Source of the DNA: Streptomyces pyxinae
Lineage (GTDB): Bacteria; Actinomycetota; Actinomycetes; Streptomycetales; Streptomycetaceae
Direction: 5' to 3'
Length of the DNA: 64,000 nt
Assembly (NCBI RefSeq): GCF_024756275.1
Contig: NZ_JANUGQ010000004.1
Span: forward strand, 1 to 64,000
Shown here: in pieces, positions 25,901 through 58,846 of the stretch
How the letters are laid out: each line of letters starts with the position of its first letter
Position numbering within the stretch: the stretch's first letter is position 1
Notes under the pieces: model-generated
The model's input: the letters and a program-made list of their open reading frames with translations, nothing else
Database searches by the model: none
What the model was told of the DNA's origin: nothing
Made by a program: the position numbers and the translations under genes

Positions 25901-28900
25901 GGCTTCGTCGCGCTCGTCCCCGGAGAGCCCCGCGAGCCCCGAGAGTCCCGCGAGCCGGTCGGCCGGTGCTCCGGCGGCGGCGCGCCGGGCGGTGCCGCGA
26001 TCGGGGACGCGTACGAGTCCGCGCAGCAGTGCCGGTACGGGCCCGGCCGGCCGGTTCCGCAGCGCGGTGGTGTCCAGCCGGACCGGTACGAGGACGGACC
26101 GGTCCGAGTCGAGCGCCGCGTCGAACAGCCGGAGCCCGTCCTCGGTGGAGAGCGGCAGCACCCCGGAGCGCGCCATCCGTGACCGGCCCGCCGCGTCGAG
26201 GGCGTCGGCCATGGCGCCCGCCTGCTCCCAGGGGCCCCAGGCCAGCGAGATGGTGGGCCGGCCCTGGGCACGGCGGTGCCGGGCGAAGGCGTCCAGGAAG
26301 GCGTTGGCGGCGGCGTAGTTGCCCTGGCCGGGATTGCCGAAGGTGCCGGCGGCGGAGGAGAACAGCAGCAACCTCGTGCTCGCGTCGGTGAGTTCATGCA
26401 GATTGAGTACGGCGTCGGACTTGGGCCTCAGGACGGCGTCCAGGCGCTCCGGGGTCAGCGCGGCGATCACTCCGTCGTCCAGCACTCCGGCGGTGTGCAC
26501 CACGGTGTCGACCCGGGTGCCGGCCAGCAGCCGGGCGAGCGCGTCACGGTCGGCGGCGTCACAGGCGGCCCAGGTCGCCTCGGCTCCCAGCGCGGCGAGT
26601 TCGTCCGCCAGGTCTTCCGCGCCCGGGGCCTCGGCACCCCGGCGGCTGACGAGCAGCAGCCTGCGCACCCCGTGTGCGGCCACCAGGTGCCGGGCGAGGG
26701 CCCCGCCGAGCGCGCCCGAGGCCCCGGTGAGCAGCACGGTGCCGAGGCGACCGGAGGCGTCGGCGGTCTCCCCGGGACCGGAGGCCGTGTCCGCCGACGC
26801 CCCGGAGGCCGCGTCCCCGGTCGCCGCCTGGTCGGCGCCCGCGGCACGGACCAGGCGCGGTGCGCGGGCCTCCCCGTCCCGGACGGCCACATGGGGCTCA
26901 CCCGACAGCACGACCCCGGGTACGAGCCCGGTCACGTCGGCCGGGCGGTCGGTCTCCAGCAACACGATGCGGCCGGGGTTCTCGGCCTGGGCCGAGCGCA
27001 CCAGTCCGCCCGCGGCGGCATGGGCGAGGTCGTCGCAGCGCGCCACCAGCACCAGGCGAGGCGCCCGGTCCTCGGCCTGCCACCGCTGGAGCAGCCGCAG
27101 CACCTCGGTGGTGACCGCGCGCACCCGCTCGGCCTCGGGAGGCCCTTCCGGGCCGTCGGGGCACGGGACGACCACCACGTCCGACCGCGACAGCTCCCCG
27201 GCGGCGCCCGGAGCGGCGAGATCGGGGACGTACGCGATCACCGGTCCGTCCGCGCCGCCGGAGGGCAGGGGCAGCGGCGCCCACTCGATGCCGAACATCG
27301 CGTCGGCGGAGTGCTCGCGGAGCTGCCCCGCCGACATAGGGCGGAGCGTCAGCGACCGCACGGATGCCACCGGCTCACCGGCGGCGTCGGCCATGAGCAG
27401 GGAGACCGCGCCCCGGCCGGCCGGCGCCAGCCGCACCCGTACGGTGGACGCGCCCGTGGCCCGGACGGACACCCCGGACCAGGCGAACGGCAGCAGCGGC
27501 CCGTCCTCCGCCGCCCCGGGGAAACCGCCTGTGGCGGCCGTACCGGCCGTACCGGCTGTAGCGCCGGGGCCACCCGCCCCGCCGGCGTTGTCCGTACCGC
27601 CGGGGCCACCCGCCCCGCCGGCGTCGTCCCTACCGCTCGCGCCGAGCGCGTGCAGCGCCGCGTCCAGGAGGGCCGGGTGCAGCAGGAAGGAGCCGGTGTC
27701 CGTGCCGTCGGGGAGGGTGACCTCGGCGAAGATCTCCTCGCCCGCCCGCCAGACGCTCCGCAGCCCACGGAACGCCGGGCCGTACTCCAGGCCGAGCGAC
27801 GCCAGTTGGTCGTAGAAGCCGTCGAGGTCGACCGGCTCGGAGCCCTCCGGCGGCCACACCGCGAGCCCCGGACCGGCGGCCGGATCGCCCGCCGCCTCGG
27901 CGACATGACCGGTTGCGTGCCGCACCCACGCCAGATCATCGTCGCCCTCGGGGCGTGCGTGCACGGTCAGCGGCCGGCGCCCGGAGCCGTCGTCGGCCCC
28001 GACCCAGACCTGGACCGCCACGCCACCCCGCTCGGGGATCACGAGGGGCGCCTCCAGGGTGAGTTCCTCCAGCAGCTCACAGCCGGCCTCGTCGGCGGCA
28101 CGGACGGCCAGTTCGACGAACGCGGTACCCGGCAGCAGCACGCTGCCGAGCACGGCATGGTCGTCCAGCCATGGGTGCGTACGCAGGGACAGCCGGCCGG
28201 TGAGCAGCCGTTCGTCCCCGCCGGCCAGCGAGACGGCGGCGCCCAGCAGCGGGTGGTCGGCGGAGCCCAGGCCGGCCGCCCGCACATCGCCGGGGGCGGC
28301 CGGGGCGGGGTCGAGCCAGTAGTGCTCGTACTGGAAGGCGTAGGTGGGCAGTTCGACGGGCCGGGCACCGGGGAGGAAGGCGTGCCAGTCCGGTGAGATC
28401 CCCTGGACGTGCAGTTCGGAGACCGCGCCGACAAGCGAGGCCCGCTCGGAGCGGTCGGCGCGCAGGGCGGGGATGGCGACAACCCCGCCCTTGTCAGGGC
28501 CGTCCAGGCACCCCTGCGCCAGGGCACTCAGTACGCCCCCGGGCCCGACCTCCACGAACGTCGTCACGCCCAGCCCATGCAGGGTCCGTACCCCGTCCGC
28601 GAAGCGCACCGCCTCCCGGACGTGCCGCACCCAGTAGTCGGCGGTGTACGACTCCGCCACCGCACCCGTCAGGTTGGACACCACCGGAATCCGGGGCTCG
28701 TGATACGTCAGCCCGGCCACCACCCGGCCGAACTCCGCCGACATCGGCTCCATCAACGGCGAATGAAACGCATGACTCACCTTCAGACGGCTCGTCCTAC
28801 GCCCCTGCTCCCGGAAGGACTCCGCAAGCGCGTCAACCGCGTCCTCAGCGCCGGAGATCACCACCGACCGAGGCCCATTGACCGCCGCCACCCCGACCCC

Positions 28901-31114
28901 CTCCGTCAGCAGCGGCAGCACCTCCTCCTCGGCCGCCTCTACCGCCACCATCGCCCCACCACCCGGCAACCCCTGCATCAACGCAGCCCGCGCCGACACC
29001 AACCGTGCCGCATCCTCCAGCGACAACACCCCCGCCACATGAGCGGCCGCGACCTCCCCCACCGAATGACCCGCCACGAAATCCGGCCGAACACCCCACG
29101 ACTCCAACAACCGGAACAACGCCACCTCAACCGCGAACAGAGCGGGCTGAGCCGACCCCGTCCGGTGCAGTTCCTCCGAATCGACATCGATCACCGCATC
29201 CAGAAGTGCGCACACCTCGTCGTACGCCTCAGCGAACACGGGGAACGCCTCGTACAACTCGCGCCCCATACCCAGCCGCTGCGACCCCTGGCCCGAGAAG
29301 AGGAAGGCGACACGGCCGCCGGTGCCGGACTGGCCGTGCGACACATTCACGGCCGGGGAGCCGGCGGCCACCGCCCGCAGTCCTTCGGCGAGTTCGGCCG
29401 GGGTCTCGCCCCGCACCACCGCGCGGTGTTCCAGAGCCGTGCGGGTCGTGGCGAGCGAGAACGCCACGTCCCGCGGCGAGACCTCCGCGTCCGCCCAGGG
29501 CAGCAGGCGCTCGGCCTGCGCGCGCAGGGCCGCCTCGGTCTTGCCCGAGACGACCCATGGCACCGGTCCGCCCTCGGCCGGGCGCACGCTCTCCGCCGCC
29601 TTCCCGTCCTCCTTCGGGGTCGCCCCCGAGGCCTCCGCCGGCATCTCTCCCGAGCCGACAGGAATCCTCCCGGCCTCTGCGGCCTCCGAGAGCTCCGGCG
29701 CCTCGGTGTCCTGGGGAAAGGTTTCGGCCGACGGGGCTTCCTCGATGATCGTGTGTGCGTTGGTGCCGCTGATTCCGAAGGAGGAGACACCGGCCCGGCG
29801 CGGCTGGTCCGAGGCCGGCCAGGGGGCCGGCTCGGTCAGCAGCCGCACGCCGCCCGCCGACCAGTCCACGTGCGGGGAGGGCGCGTCGACGTGCAGAGTG
29901 GGCGGCAGTTGGCCGTGGCGCATCGCCATGACCATCTTGATGACACCCGCCACACCGGCCGCGGCCTGGGTGTGGCCGATGTTCGACTTGATCGAGCCCA
30001 GCCACAGCGGCCGGTCGCCGGAGTGTTCCCGGCCGTAGGTGGCGAGCAGCGCCTGCGCCTCGATCGGATCGCCCAGCCGGGTGCCCGTGCCGTGCGCCTC
30101 CACCGCGTCGATCTCTGCGGCGGTCAGTCGCGCGGTGGCCAGGGCCTGGCGGATCACCCGTTGCTGCGAGGGGCCGTTGGGGGCGGTCAGGCCGTTGGAG
30201 GCGCCGTCCTGGTTGACGGCGGAGCCCCGAACGACCGCGAGCACCTGGTGTCCGTTGCGGCGGGCGTCCGAGAGGCGCTCCACCAGGAGCAGTCCGGCGC
30301 CCTCGCCCCAGCCCGTACCGTCGGCACCGGCGGCGAACGCCTTGCAGCGGCCGTCGGGAGCCAGCCCGCGCTGCCTGCTGAAGCCGACGAAGGTGGCGGG
30401 GCCGACCATCGCGGTGACACCGCCCGCGACGGCCAGCGAGCACTCGCCGTTGCGCAGCGCCTGTACGGCCAGGTGCAGGGCGACCAGCGAGGACGAGCAC
30501 GCCGTGTCGACCGTCACGGCCGGCCCTTCGAGGCCGAAGGTGTAGGCGACCCGGCCGGAGGCGACACTGCCCGAGGTGCCCGTGCCGAGGTAACCCTCCA
30601 GATCCTCGGGCGAGTTCTGGAGCGCGGCGAGGAACTCGTGGTTCATCATTCCGGCGAACACCCCGGTCCGGCTCCCCGCGAGCGAGGCGGCGTCGATGCC
30701 GGCCCGTTCGAAGAGCTCCCAGGACGTCTCAAGCAGCAGTCGCTGCTGGGGGTCCATGGCGAGCGCCTCGCGGGGCGAGATCCCGAAGAGGCCGGCGTCG
30801 AACCGCGCCAGGTCCCGCAGGAAGGCGCCCTCGCGGGCGTAACTGGTCCCCCGCGCCTCCGGGTCGGGGTCGTACAGCGCCTCCAGGTCCCAGCCCCGGT
30901 CGGCGGGGAACTCCGTGACGGCGTCCCGGCCGGAGGCGACCAACTCCCACAGATCCTCGGGCGAGTCGACCCCTCCGGGGTAACGGCAGCTCATCCCGAT
31001 GATGGCCACCGGCTCCCCGGCGGCGTCCTCATGGTCACGAAGGCGCCGCCGGGTCTCCTGGAGGTCTGCGGTGACTCGCTTCAGGAAATAGCGGAGCTTG
31101 TCCTCGTTCGCCAC
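19925..31114 (-). CDS. Type I modular PKS, modules 5-6 (two DH-KR modules)
   Basis: 3,729 aa, GTG start at 31114 with GAGGGA about 9 nt upstream and 72 nt after the stop of the preceding PKS gene. The docking helix ([18 protein letters not shown]) leads into two KS-AT-DH-KR-ACP modules. Module 5: KS C206, AT S684 (GHSVGE, HAFH, malonyl), DH H986 in [12 protein letters not shown] near 1455 with LDD, ACP S1772. Module 6: KS C2006, AT S2468 in GHSQGE with YAAH (2568-2571), DH H2773 in [12 protein letters not shown] near 3297 with LDD, ACP S3602. The module 6 AT is the only methylmalonyl-type AT in the window. Both DHs look intact, so the protein adds the last two alkenes of the pentaene, the second carrying a methyl. 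The tail ([15 protein letters not shown]) is a C-terminal docking element. No ER is present. Confidence 0.96.
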   Translation of the reverse strand: MANEDKLRYFLKRVTADLQETRRRLRDHEDAAGEPVAIIGMSCRYPGGVDSPEDLWELVASGRDAVTEFPADRGWDLEALYDPDPEARGTSYAREGAFLRDLARFDAGLFGISPREALAMDPQQRLLLETSWELFERAGIDAASLAGSRTGVFAGMMNHEFLAALQNSPEDLEGYLGTGTSGSVASGRVAYTFGLEGPAVTVDTACSSSLVALHLAVQALRNGECSLAVAGGVTAMVGPATFVGFSRQRGLAPDGRCKAFAAGADGTGWGEGAGLLLVERLSDARRNGHQVLAVVRGSAVNQDGASNGLTAPNGPSQQRVIRQALATARLTAAEIDAVEAHGTGTRLGDPIEAQALLATYGREHSGDRPLWLGSIKSNIGHTQAAAGVAGVIKMVMAMRHGQLPPTLHVDAPSPHVDWSAGGVRLLTEPAPWPASDQPRRAGVSSFGISGTNAHTIIEEAPSAETFPQDTEAPELSEAAEAGRIPVGSGEMPAEASGATPKEDGKAAESVRPAEGGPVPWVVSGKTEAALRAQAERLLPWADAEVSPRDVAFSLATTRTALEHRAVVRGETPAELAEGLRAVAAGSPAVNVSHGQSGTGGRVAFLFSGQGSQRLGMGRELYEAFPVFAEAYDEVCALLDAVIDVDSEELHRTGSAQPALFAVEVALFRLLESWGVRPDFVAGHSVGEVAAAHVAGVLSLEDAARLVSARAALMQGLPGGGAMVAVEAAEEEVLPLLTEGVGVAAVNGPRSVVISGAEDAVDALAESFREQGRRTSRLKVSHAFHSPLMEPMSAEFGRVVAGLTYHEPRIPVVSNLTGAVAESYTADYWVRHVREAVRFADGVRTLHGLGVTTFVEVGPGGVLSALAQGCLDGPDKGGVVAIPALRADRSERASLVGAVSELHVQGISPDWHAFLPGARPVELPTYAFQYEHYWLDPAPAAPGDVRAAGLGSADHPLLGAAVSLAGGDERLLTGRLSLRTHPWLDDHAVLGSVLLPGTAFVELAVRAADEAGCELLEELTLEAPLVIPERGGVAVQVWVGADDGSGRRPLTVHARPEGDDDLAWVRHATGHVAEAAGDPAAGPGLAVWPPEGSEPVDLDGFYDQLASLGLEYGPAFRGLRSVWRAGEEIFAEVTLPDGTDTGSFLLHPALLDAALHALGASGRDDAGGAGGPGGTDNAGGAGGPGATAGTAGTAATGGFPGAAEDGPLLPFAWSGVSVRATGASTVRVRLAPAGRGAVSLLMADAAGEPVASVRSLTLRPMSAGQLREHSADAMFGIEWAPLPLPSGGADGPVIAYVPDLAAPGAAGELSRSDVVVVPCPDGPEGPPEAERVRAVTTEVLRLLQRWQAEDRAPRLVLVARCDDLAHAAAGGLVRSAQAENPGRIVLLETDRPADVTGLVPGVVLSGEPHVAVRDGEARAPRLVRAAGADQAATGDAASGASADTASGPGETADASGRLGTVLLTGASGALGGALARHLVAAHGVRRLLLVSRRGAEAPGAEDLADELAALGAEATWAACDAADRDALARLLAGTRVDTVVHTAGVLDDGVIAALTPERLDAVLRPKSDAVLNLHELTDASTRLLLFSSAAGTFGNPGQGNYAAANAFLDAFARHRRAQGRPTISLAWGPWEQAGAMADALDAAGRSRMARSGVLPLSTEDGLRLFDAALDSDRSVLVPVRLDTTALRNRPAGPVPALLRGLVRVPDRGTARRAAAGAPADRLAGLSGLAGLSGDERDEAVLDLIRTEVATVLGHSSSRAIQPAHAFQDLGFDSLTAVELRNRLATATGLRLPATLVFDHPTPAALARHIGTELLGEAPATAPATTERRSPAGADEPIAIVGMSCRLPGGVRSPEDLWRLVSSGRDAISGFPVDRGWDIEALYDPDPEHPGTTYARDGGFLYEAADFDAGFFGISPREALAMDPQQRLLLEASWEAFEGAGIDPATVRGSRTGVFTGLMYHDYGQGPRELPEGVEGLLTTGGSGSVASGRVAYTFGLEGPAVTIDTACSSSLVALHLAVQSLRSGECSMALAGGVTVMAGPSVFVEFSRQRGLSPDGRCKAFGAGADGTGWGEGVGMLLVERLSDARRYGHQVLAVVRGSAVNQDGASNGLTAPNGPAQQRVIRGALASAGLVSGDVDVVEAHGTGTTLGDPIEAQALLATYGQERSEGRPLWLGSLKSNIGHTQAAAGVAGVIKMVMAMRHGVLPPTLHAAEPSPHVDWSAGEVRLLTEAVEWRPEAGHPRRAAVSSFGVSGTNAHTIIEQAPPVAVEKSREAAADGPLPWVLSGRTEAALRAQAARLASFLADTDTDTDAGTDGAPAAPAAVDLAYSLATTRAAFEHRAVVVADTPEGLQQGLTGLAGGWTPPGVVTGSARPGGAKTVFVFPGQGSQWTGMAAELLDTSPVFRDRIEACERALAPHVDWSLTEVLRGTSDAEQDRVDVLQPVLWAMTIALAEVWRAFGVTPAAVVGHSQGEVSAAVIAGALSLEDAARIVARRSLAVLELQGRGGMVSVTLPDEAARELVGRWSGRLGVGAVNGPGSVVVSGDTDALDELLAHCAEEGIQARKVAVDYAAHSPQIERVEARAREGFAGIDALSGAVPFYSTVTGGKLDPAELGSGYWYRNMRGTVRFHDAIRAALADGHDTFIEVSPHAVQLAGIQDAIEAAGAEAVAVPTLRRGDGGRHRLLMSLALAHAHGVGVDWDAVLPGARPVDLPTYAFQHERYWLEAGAPAGDVTVAGLDAADHPLLGAAVELPDAGGHLLTGLLSLRTQPWLADHAVLGAVLLPGTAFVELAAHAAAETGCDRVDELTLEAPLVLPEQGGVAVQVLVGAPDDSGRRPLSVHSRAGEGPWLRNATGALAVGGSASGTELSDWPPAGARPVDLDGFYERLADLGLSYGPLFQGLRAVWRGGDDAVYAELALDGADRPGADAFGVHPALLDSALHALGAGGLVPAADGPLLPFAWSGVTVHRTGASALRVRLSRAGEDAIRLEAADGSGRPVASVESLTLRPVSADQLRTGSRDSLFALEWTPLTDPGRAGAGSGTKSGSGAEVPAVRVYDDIAALRSAPATGTPADTGTPPEAGADADTDTGTPPEAGADTEGEADAVVVRCPIGSGDPGASASDGERVRDVLAEVLGLVQWWLAEDRATRLVLVTRGAVTAGAGPADDGPARTVSAQHILVPDPVQAAVWGLVRSAQSEHPDRIVLLDTEEYDEGDGLGESPGDGAGAPDPNGAGGTHRDGSGAADRDGGWWRGAAAAVPRLLASGEPQAALRGETLLLPRLVRAAPDAAASAPDFGTGTVLVTGASGALGGLVARHLVAEHGVRGLLLLSRRGAEAAGAGELEAELIAGGAEVRWAACDAADREALAGVLAGTPVTAVVHTAGVLDDGVIGSLTPERLDAVLRPKVDAVLNLHELAGEVSAFIVFSSLAGTLGTPGQANYAAANAFLDAFARRRAMRGLPAVSLPWGLWRRTGAMTEELGGADRTRLARGGVLPLSDADGLELLDSALASRQALVVPARLDLAALRNATAPVPPLLRGLVGGRPRRPERAGSVPLAERLADLPGREREEAVLNLVRSEVAAVLGHGSGKSVQAERAFGDLGFDSLTSVELRNRMNRATGLRLPATLVFDHPTPAALAQRVLKDLPVGAGGTASALDELDRLTAVLDGAGAEGVDNVTRTRITMRLAALLARWNGDEQADPGVSGGAGGEDDLSSASDEELYELLDDELGIS
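20189..25621 (-). other. PKS module 6: KS-AT(methylmalonyl-type)-DH-KR-ACP
   Basis: The AT has GHSQGE and the VDYAAHS motif, not GHSVGE and HAFH, and its whole C-terminal half ([12 protein letters not shown]) follows the methylmalonyl pattern. The YASH consensus reads YAAH. DH H2773 and KR LDD are present. Predicted to place a methyl branch on the fifth alkene (C16 in filipin numbering). The KS and KS-AT linker nearly duplicate those of module 9. Boundaries are approximate. Confidence 0.85.
25679..31018 (-). other. PKS module 5: KS-AT(malonyl)-DH-KR-ACP
   Basis: KS C206, AT S684 with HAFH, DH H986 in [11 protein letters not shown]-type KR, ACP S1772. The DH-KR linker holds a Gly/Pro-rich tandem repeat near 27560-27630. 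Predicted to form the fourth alkene. Boundaries are approximate. Confidence 0.85.
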
Positions 31115-31186
31115 CGAAATCGTCCCTCACCCTTGCGAAGACTTAGCGGAATTCGGCAAGGGGCCTCCCGGGACGCACCGGAGCGG

Positions 31187-54871
<23,685 letters not shown>

Positions 54872-54964
54872 ATTGCGCTCCACCCACCCACACAGAGAAC
54901 GAAAAGACACCGCGAGACACCGCACATATGGCGGAGTGACCTCAGTTTCGGCTCCGTGGACGGG

Positions 54965-54970
54965 ATTATG
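54965..54970 (-). promoter_or_regulatory. Candidate -10 box for the PKS operon
   Basis: The minus strand reads CATAAT here, about 95 nt upstream of the PKS start codon. The matching -35 position, 17 nt further upstream, falls inside the palindromic site at 54990-55005. An activator bound over the -35 is the arrangement known for PAS-LuxR polyene regulators. This is inferred from sequence alone. Confidence 0.45.
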
Positions 54971-54989
54971 GCGCCGTACCGGATCAGTT

Positions 54990-55005
54990 CTAGGGGAATC
55001 CCCAA
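54990..55005. promoter_or_regulatory. Putative PAS-LuxR (PimM/PteF-type) operator, PKS-proximal
   Basis: CTAGGGGAATCCCCAA matches 14 of 16 positions of the published PimM-family consensus CTVGGGAWWTCCCBAG. It lies 119-134 nt upstream of the loading-module PKS start, with a -10-like CATAAT 19 nt away on the PKS side. The likely role is activation of the PKS operon. The regulator gene itself is not in the window. Confidence 0.6.
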
Positions 55006-55063
55006 CGGACGGCGCGGGCCGGCGGCCGGCGTCCTCGGCACCGGTCGGGCGGGGCGACCAGGA

Positions 55064-55079
55064 CTAAGGAAAACCCTAG
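55064..55079. promoter_or_regulatory. Putative PAS-LuxR operator, P450-proximal
   Basis: CTAAGGAAAACCCTAG also matches 14 of 16 positions of CTVGGGAWWTCCCBAG. It lies 80-95 nt upstream of the P450 start, so it is well placed to control the P450-ferredoxin operon. No clear -10 box was seen on that side. Confidence 0.55.
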
Positions 55080-55158
55080 GGGCGGTCGCGGGAGGGTTGT
55101 CGGCCGCACAGCCTTTCCTGTTTTCCTCTGACGAATGACGAAGAGGCCGCACCGTCCC

Positions 55159-56385
55159 ATGACGCAGACCACGCAATCGCAGGAATCCGAGAATCGCTTG
55201 CCGCGCCCTTTCCCCACGGCGCGCCCGTCGGGCTGCCCCTTCGATCCGCCGGCACCTTTCGCGGAAGCGCGCGCGGAATGCCCGGTGACCCCGCTGCGAT
55301 ACCCGGACGGCCACATCGGCCGTCTCGTCACCGGGCTCGCGAGCGGGCGGGCCGTACTGGGCGACACCCGGTTCAGCTCATTGCCGGCCGGGAAGCGTTC
55401 CCCGGTCATGACGCCCGGCTCCGAGCTGAGCACCGACGCTCTGCCCACCGGCATGTTCGTCAATATGGATCCGCCCGAGCACACCCGTTACCGCCGCCTG
55501 CTGAGCAAGCACTTCACCATTCGGCGGGTACGGGAACTCCGTCCGCGTGTCCAGGAGATGGCGGACCGGCTGCTGGACGCGATGGAGCGCGACTGCGGGC
55601 CCGTCGATCTGGTGGAGGCGTTCGCCAAGCCACTGCCCACGCTGGTCACCTCGGAGCTGCTCGGACTGCCGGAGGAGGACCGTGCGGAGTTCAGGCGCCA
55701 TGTCGACGTACTCTTCAGCCTCTCCAGCAGCGGGGAGGAGATGCGGCAGTCGATGACCCTCCTCGGCGGCATGCTGCACGCCCTGATCGGCGCCGCGCGC
55801 GAGGATCCGGGTCCGGACATCCTCGGCCGGCTCACCGTCGAGACCGATCTCAGCGACGAGGAACTGCTGGGCATCACGATCGTTCTGCTGATCGCCGGGC
55901 TGGAGACCACCACCCATATGCTGGCGCTGGGCACCTACGCCCTGCTCAGCCACCCCGAGCAGCTGGCGGAGCTGCGCGCCGACTGGTCCCTGCTGGACGG
56001 TGCCGTGGAGGAGTTGCTGCGCTACCTCAGTGTGGTGCAGATCGGCCCGGTCCGGGTCGCCGCCGAGGACTTCGAGTTCGAGGGGCGGTCGATCCGCACG
56101 GGCGAGGTCGTGACGGTGTCGCTGCCCGCCGCCAACCGTGACCCGCTCGGCTTCGAGAATCCGGACGTGTTCGACATCCGGCGCGGCGCGACCCGGCATC
56201 TGGCCTTCGGCAGCGGCCCCCATCAGTGCATGGGGCACCATCTGGCCCGGCTGGAACTCGCCGTCGGCTACGAGTCGCTGCTGCGCCGATTCCCCCGGCT
56301 GGAACTCGCGGTGCCGGCGGAGGAGATCGGTACCCGGGAGATGATGGTGACGTACGGCGTCCTGGCACTTCCGGTGCGCTGGTGA
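55159..56385 (+). CDS. Cytochrome P450, polyene tailoring hydroxylase (CYP105-like)
   Basis: 408 aa, a soluble bacterial class I P450. I chose ATG 55159 (MTQTTQSQESENRLPRPFP), with AAGAGG about 12 nt upstream. An in-frame ATG at 55135 has no ribosome site. Visible motifs: PEHTRYRRLLSKHFT (C-helix region); I-helix IAGLETTTHM, with E249-T250 where most P450s have an Asp/Glu-Thr pair; ExxR at E285-R288; heme-binding FGSGPHQCMGHH with Cys357 as iron ligand. It is divergent from the PKS and 13 nt upstream of a ferredoxin, which presumably delivers its electrons. In filipin clusters two P450s (PteC, PteD) hydroxylate C1' and C26. This one could be either, or a positional variant, and the sequence alone does not settle which. 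Confidence 0.93.
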   Translation: MTQTTQSQESENRLPRPFPTARPSGCPFDPPAPFAEARAECPVTPLRYPDGHIGRLVTGLASGRAVLGDTRFSSLPAGKRSPVMTPGSELSTDALPTGMFVNMDPPEHTRYRRLLSKHFTIRRVRELRPRVQEMADRLLDAMERDCGPVDLVEAFAKPLPTLVTSELLGLPEEDRAEFRRHVDVLFSLSSSGEEMRQSMTLLGGMLHALIGAAREDPGPDILGRLTVETDLSDEELLGITIVLLIAGLETTTHMLALGTYALLSHPEQLAELRADWSLLDGAVEELLRYLSVVQIGPVRVAAEDFEFEGRSIRTGEVVTVSLPAANRDPLGFENPDVFDIRRGATRHLAFGSGPHQCMGHHLARLELAVGYESLLRRFPRLELAVPAEEIGTREMMVTYGVLALPVRW

Positions 56386-56398
56386 GGAGGCGGCCCCG

Positions 56399-56590
56399 AT
56401 GAGGATCGAGATCGACCGGGACCTCTGCTGCGGCGCGGGTACCTGCGTACTCCTCGCCCCCGGGGTCTTCGACCAGGACGACGAGGACGGCACGGTGATC
56501 CTGCTCGACGCCACCCCGGGCGCCGGGCGGCGGGCGGCGGTGGAAGAGGCCGCCGAACGGTGCCCGACGGCGGTCATCAGCATCACCTGA
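56399..56590 (+). CDS. [3Fe-4S] ferredoxin partnering the P450
   Basis: 63 aa, small, acidic and soluble. GAGGAGG, 8 nt before the ATG, overlaps the stop of the P450 gene, so the two are almost certainly co-translated. Cluster ligands: C10 and C16 in LCCGAGTC, and C55 in ERCPTAVI. The second position of the usual four-Cys motif is not a ligand, the pattern of actinomycete [3Fe-4S] ferredoxins. C11 is an extra cysteine next to the first ligand. Such ferredoxins pass electrons from a ferredoxin reductase to the neighbouring P450. Equivalent small genes follow P450s in the filipin, nystatin and amphotericin clusters. No reductase gene is visible in the window. Confidence 0.93.
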   Translation: MRIEIDRDLCCGAGTCVLLAPGVFDQDDEDGTVILLDATPGAGRRAAVEEAAERCPTAVISIT

Positions 56591-56591
56591 G

Positions 56592-56623
56592 CGCGCCGTC
56601 CCCGGCCGGCCGGGGACGGCGCG
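56592..56623. terminator. 32-bp perfect palindrome, bidirectional terminator
   Basis: Two 16-bp arms (CGCGCCGTCCCCGGCC and its exact complement) meet without a loop, 1 nt after the ferredoxin stop and 45 nt from the convergent macro-domain gene. The position between two converging genes and the very stable GC stem suggest a terminator shared by both. No U-tract is visible, which is common in Streptomyces. It also marks the right edge of the biosynthetic cluster. Confidence 0.75.
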
Positions 56624-56668
56624 AGGCCCGGCGCGGGGGCTGCCCCGCAGGTCCTCGGACCGGATGGA

Positions 56669-57175
56669 TCAGCCCACTTCCGCGGCGAAGACCTCGTACG
56701 CCCGCTCGTCGTAGAGGACGAAGCGGACCTCCTCCACCGAGGTGGGGGTGTGCCGCACGGTCTCGACGGCGATCCGGGCGGCGTCCTCCAGCGGCCAGCG
56801 GTAGACGCCCGTGGAGATGGCCGGAAACGCGACCGTCCGGGCGCCCAGCTCGTCCGCGACCCGCAGGCTCTCCCGGTGGCAGGAGGCGAGCAGCTCGGAG
56901 CGGTCCTCGCTCTTGCTGAACACCGGGCCGACGGTGTGGATGACCCACTGGGCGTCGAGCCGGCCGGCGGTGGTGGCGACGGCCTGGCCGGCGGGCAGGC
57001 CCTTGCCGTAGTGGGAGGCGCGCAGCGCCCGGCAGGCCTCCAGGATCTCCGGGCCGCCGCGCCGGTGAATGGCTCCGTCCACTCCGCCGCCGCCCAGCAG
57101 CGAGGAGTTGGCGGCGTTCACCAGGGCGTCGGCGTGCTGGCGGGTGATGTCGCCCCGGACCAGGGTGATGCGCAC
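56669..57175 (-). CDS. Macro-domain protein (ADP-ribose/O-acetyl-ADP-ribose binding)
   Basis: 168 aa, a stand-alone macro domain. The GTG start at 57175 has a perfect AGGAGG 8 nt upstream, inside the end of the preceding gene, whose TGA is only 2 nt away: clear translational coupling. Motifs: GDIT at residues 8-11, VNAANSS near 19-25, the GGGGVDGAI loop, and AFPAISTGVYRWP near 115-127, which is the phosphate-binding segment. The Asn and Asp/Gly residues used by MacroD/YmdB-type hydrolases are present, so it may deacetylate O-acetyl-ADP-ribose or remove mono-ADP-ribose. The length is normal for the family. Nothing links it to polyketide synthesis. Confidence 0.88.
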   Translation of the reverse strand: MRITLVRGDITRQHADALVNAANSSLLGGGGVDGAIHRRGGPEILEACRALRASHYGKGLPAGQAVATTAGRLDAQWVIHTVGPVFSKSEDRSELLASCHRESLRVADELGARTVAFPAISTGVYRWPLEDAARIAVETVRHTPTSVEEVRFVLYDERAYEVFAAEVG

Positions 57176-57177
57176 GG

Positions 57178-58593
57178 TCAGTTCCTCCTGAGATGGCGCC
57201 AGACGGCCTTGGCCGCGTTGTGACCGGACATGCCGTGCACGCCCGGCCCCGGCGGCGTGGCGGAGGAGCAGAGGAACACGGCGGGATGCGGGGTGTGGTA
57301 CGGGAAGAGGGAGAGCTTGGGCCGCAGCAGCAGCTGGAGGCCGCTCGCGGCGCCGCAGGCGATGTCCCCGCCGATGTAGTTGGCGTTGTGCGCCGCGAGT
57401 TGGGGCGGACCGGCGGTGGCGCGGGCCAGCACGAGGTCGCGGAAACCGGGCGCGAACCGCTCGATCTGACGCTCGATCGCGTCGGTGAGGTCGCCCTGCC
57501 AGCCGTTCGGCACATGGCCGTAGGCCCAGAAGACCTGCTTGCCCTCGGGGGCCCGGGTGGGATCGGCCAGACTGGGCTGGGCGGTGATGAGGAACGGCAT
57601 CTCGGGGGCGGTGCCGCCGGACGCCTGGCGGAGCGCCGTGGCGATGTCCCGGCTGCCGGGGCCGACTTGGACGGTGCCGGCCCGGCGGGGCGCCTCGGCG
57701 GTCCAGGGCACGGGGCCGTCCAGGGCGTAGTCGATCTTGAAGACCGAGGCGCCGTAGCGGTAGCGGTCGTAGGTGCGGCCCAGGCCCGCGATCCGGGCGA
57801 GGGCGGTGGGCGAGGTGTCGAAGACGTAGGCGCGGGCGGGCGGCAGCTCGTCCAGCCGCTTGACCTCGTAGGAGGTCTGGATCTCACCGCCGAGGTCCCG
57901 GACGTACGCCGCGAGCGCGTCCGAGACGGACTGGGATCCGCCCCGCGCGGCCGGCCAGCCGTGGGCGTGCGCGGACAGGGCGAAGACCAGGCCGATGGCG
58001 CTGGTGGCGAAGCCGTCCAGCGGGGCGATGACATGGGCCACCAGACCGGCGATGAGCGCCCTGGCCCGGTCGTCCCGGAACCGGCGCAGCAGCCAGGTGG
58101 ACGGCGGCAGCCCGGTGAGGCCGAAGCGGGCGAGACCCACTGGGTCCCGGGGCAGGGCGGTCAGCGGCAGGGACATGAAGTCCCGCTTGAGCGTCTCCCA
58201 CCGGTCGAGGTACGGCTCCACCAGGCGCCGGTAGGTGCCGGCGTCCCGGGGCCCGAAGGAGGCGGCGGTCTCGGCCACCGAGCGGGCGAGCACGGCGGCC
58301 GTTCCGTCGTCGAAGGGATGGGCCATCGGCAGCTCCGAGTGGACCCACTCCAGCCCGTACTTCCCGAGCGGCATGGCCCGGAAGGCTGGTGAGCCGATGC
58401 CGAGCGGATGCACGGCGGAGCACGGGTCGTGCCGGAAGCCGGGAAGGGTGAGCTCCTCGGTCCTGGCTCCGCCGCCCACGGTGTCCCGGGCCTCGAAGAC
58501 GGCGACGGAGAAACCGCGGCGGGCCAGTTCGGCGGCGGCGGTCAGGCCATTGGGCCCCGCCCCCACCACGACGGCATCGAGCATCGACGGCAC
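57178..58593 (-). CDS. FAD-dependent oxidoreductase, phytoene-desaturase-like
   Basis: 471 aa, cytosolic. The GTG start at 58593 has AAGGAG 8 nt upstream. The N-terminal dinucleotide-binding fold is [13 protein letters not shown] (residues 8-20) followed by [15 protein letters not shown]. The C-terminus ends in [12 protein letters not shown], a flavin-contacting segment usual in this family. The overall architecture matches NAD(P)/FAD-dependent oxidoreductases of the phytoene desaturase/PYROXD2 type. The substrate is unknown. It is the first gene of a two-gene unit with the macro-domain protein. It is not a GMC-type cholesterol oxidase such as PteG of filipin clusters, so I do not place it in the polyene pathway. 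Confidence 0.88.
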   Translation of the reverse strand: MPSMLDAVVVGAGPNGLTAAAELARRGFSVAVFEARDTVGGGARTEELTLPGFRHDPCSAVHPLGIGSPAFRAMPLGKYGLEWVHSELPMAHPFDDGTAAVLARSVAETAASFGPRDAGTYRRLVEPYLDRWETLKRDFMSLPLTALPRDPVGLARFGLTGLPPSTWLLRRFRDDRARALIAGLVAHVIAPLDGFATSAIGLVFALSAHAHGWPAARGGSQSVSDALAAYVRDLGGEIQTSYEVKRLDELPPARAYVFDTSPTALARIAGLGRTYDRYRYGASVFKIDYALDGPVPWTAEAPRRAGTVQVGPGSRDIATALRQASGGTAPEMPFLITAQPSLADPTRAPEGKQVFWAYGHVPNGWQGDLTDAIERQIERFAPGFRDLVLARATAGPPQLAAHNANYIGGDIACGAASGLQLLLRPKLSLFPYHTPHPAVFLCSSATPPGPGVHGMSGHNAAKAVWRHLRRN

Positions 58594-58727
58594 CTTCGGA
58601 CTCCTTCGTCAGCCGACGGCCAGGGCATCCAGGATATTCCGCCCGCCGGACCGGACGACGGGGCCCCGGCCCCGCGGAGCCCGGCCCGGACAGACCGCAG
58701 CCCCGCGGAGCCCGGACCCAATGGCCG

Positions 58728-58747
58728 GCGCCGGTCCGGACCGGCGC
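58728..58747. terminator. 20-bp perfect inverted repeat downstream of the IMPase gene
   Basis: GCGCCGGTCC followed directly by its complement. It sits about 100 nt past the stop of the inositol-monophosphatase-family gene and before the FAD oxidoreductase start, in a GC-rich gap that also contains two copies of GCCCCGCGGAGCCCGG (from about 58669 and 58699). A hairpin terminator is plausible but not certain. Confidence 0.4.
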
Positions 58748-58846
58748 GGGCCTGCGGCACCCCCTGCCGGCCGGCCCCCGGCTCCGCGCGGCCCGGACCC
58801 GGCCGGCGACCGGGTGCGACCGCGCGGGCGGGGCCGGTCCGGGCCG

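Noticed and set aside
54872..54925. Upstream ATG at 54925 for the loading-module PKS
   Set aside because: The 18 extra residues are not PKS-like, no ribosome site precedes them, and ATG 54871 has GGTGGAG at 8 nt.
57178..58593. The FAD oxidoreductase as a polyene-cluster cholesterol oxidase or tailoring enzyme
   Set aside because: It belongs to the phytoene-desaturase-like group, not the GMC group. It lies beyond the terminator, is convergent to the ferredoxin gene and is coupled to a macro-domain gene.
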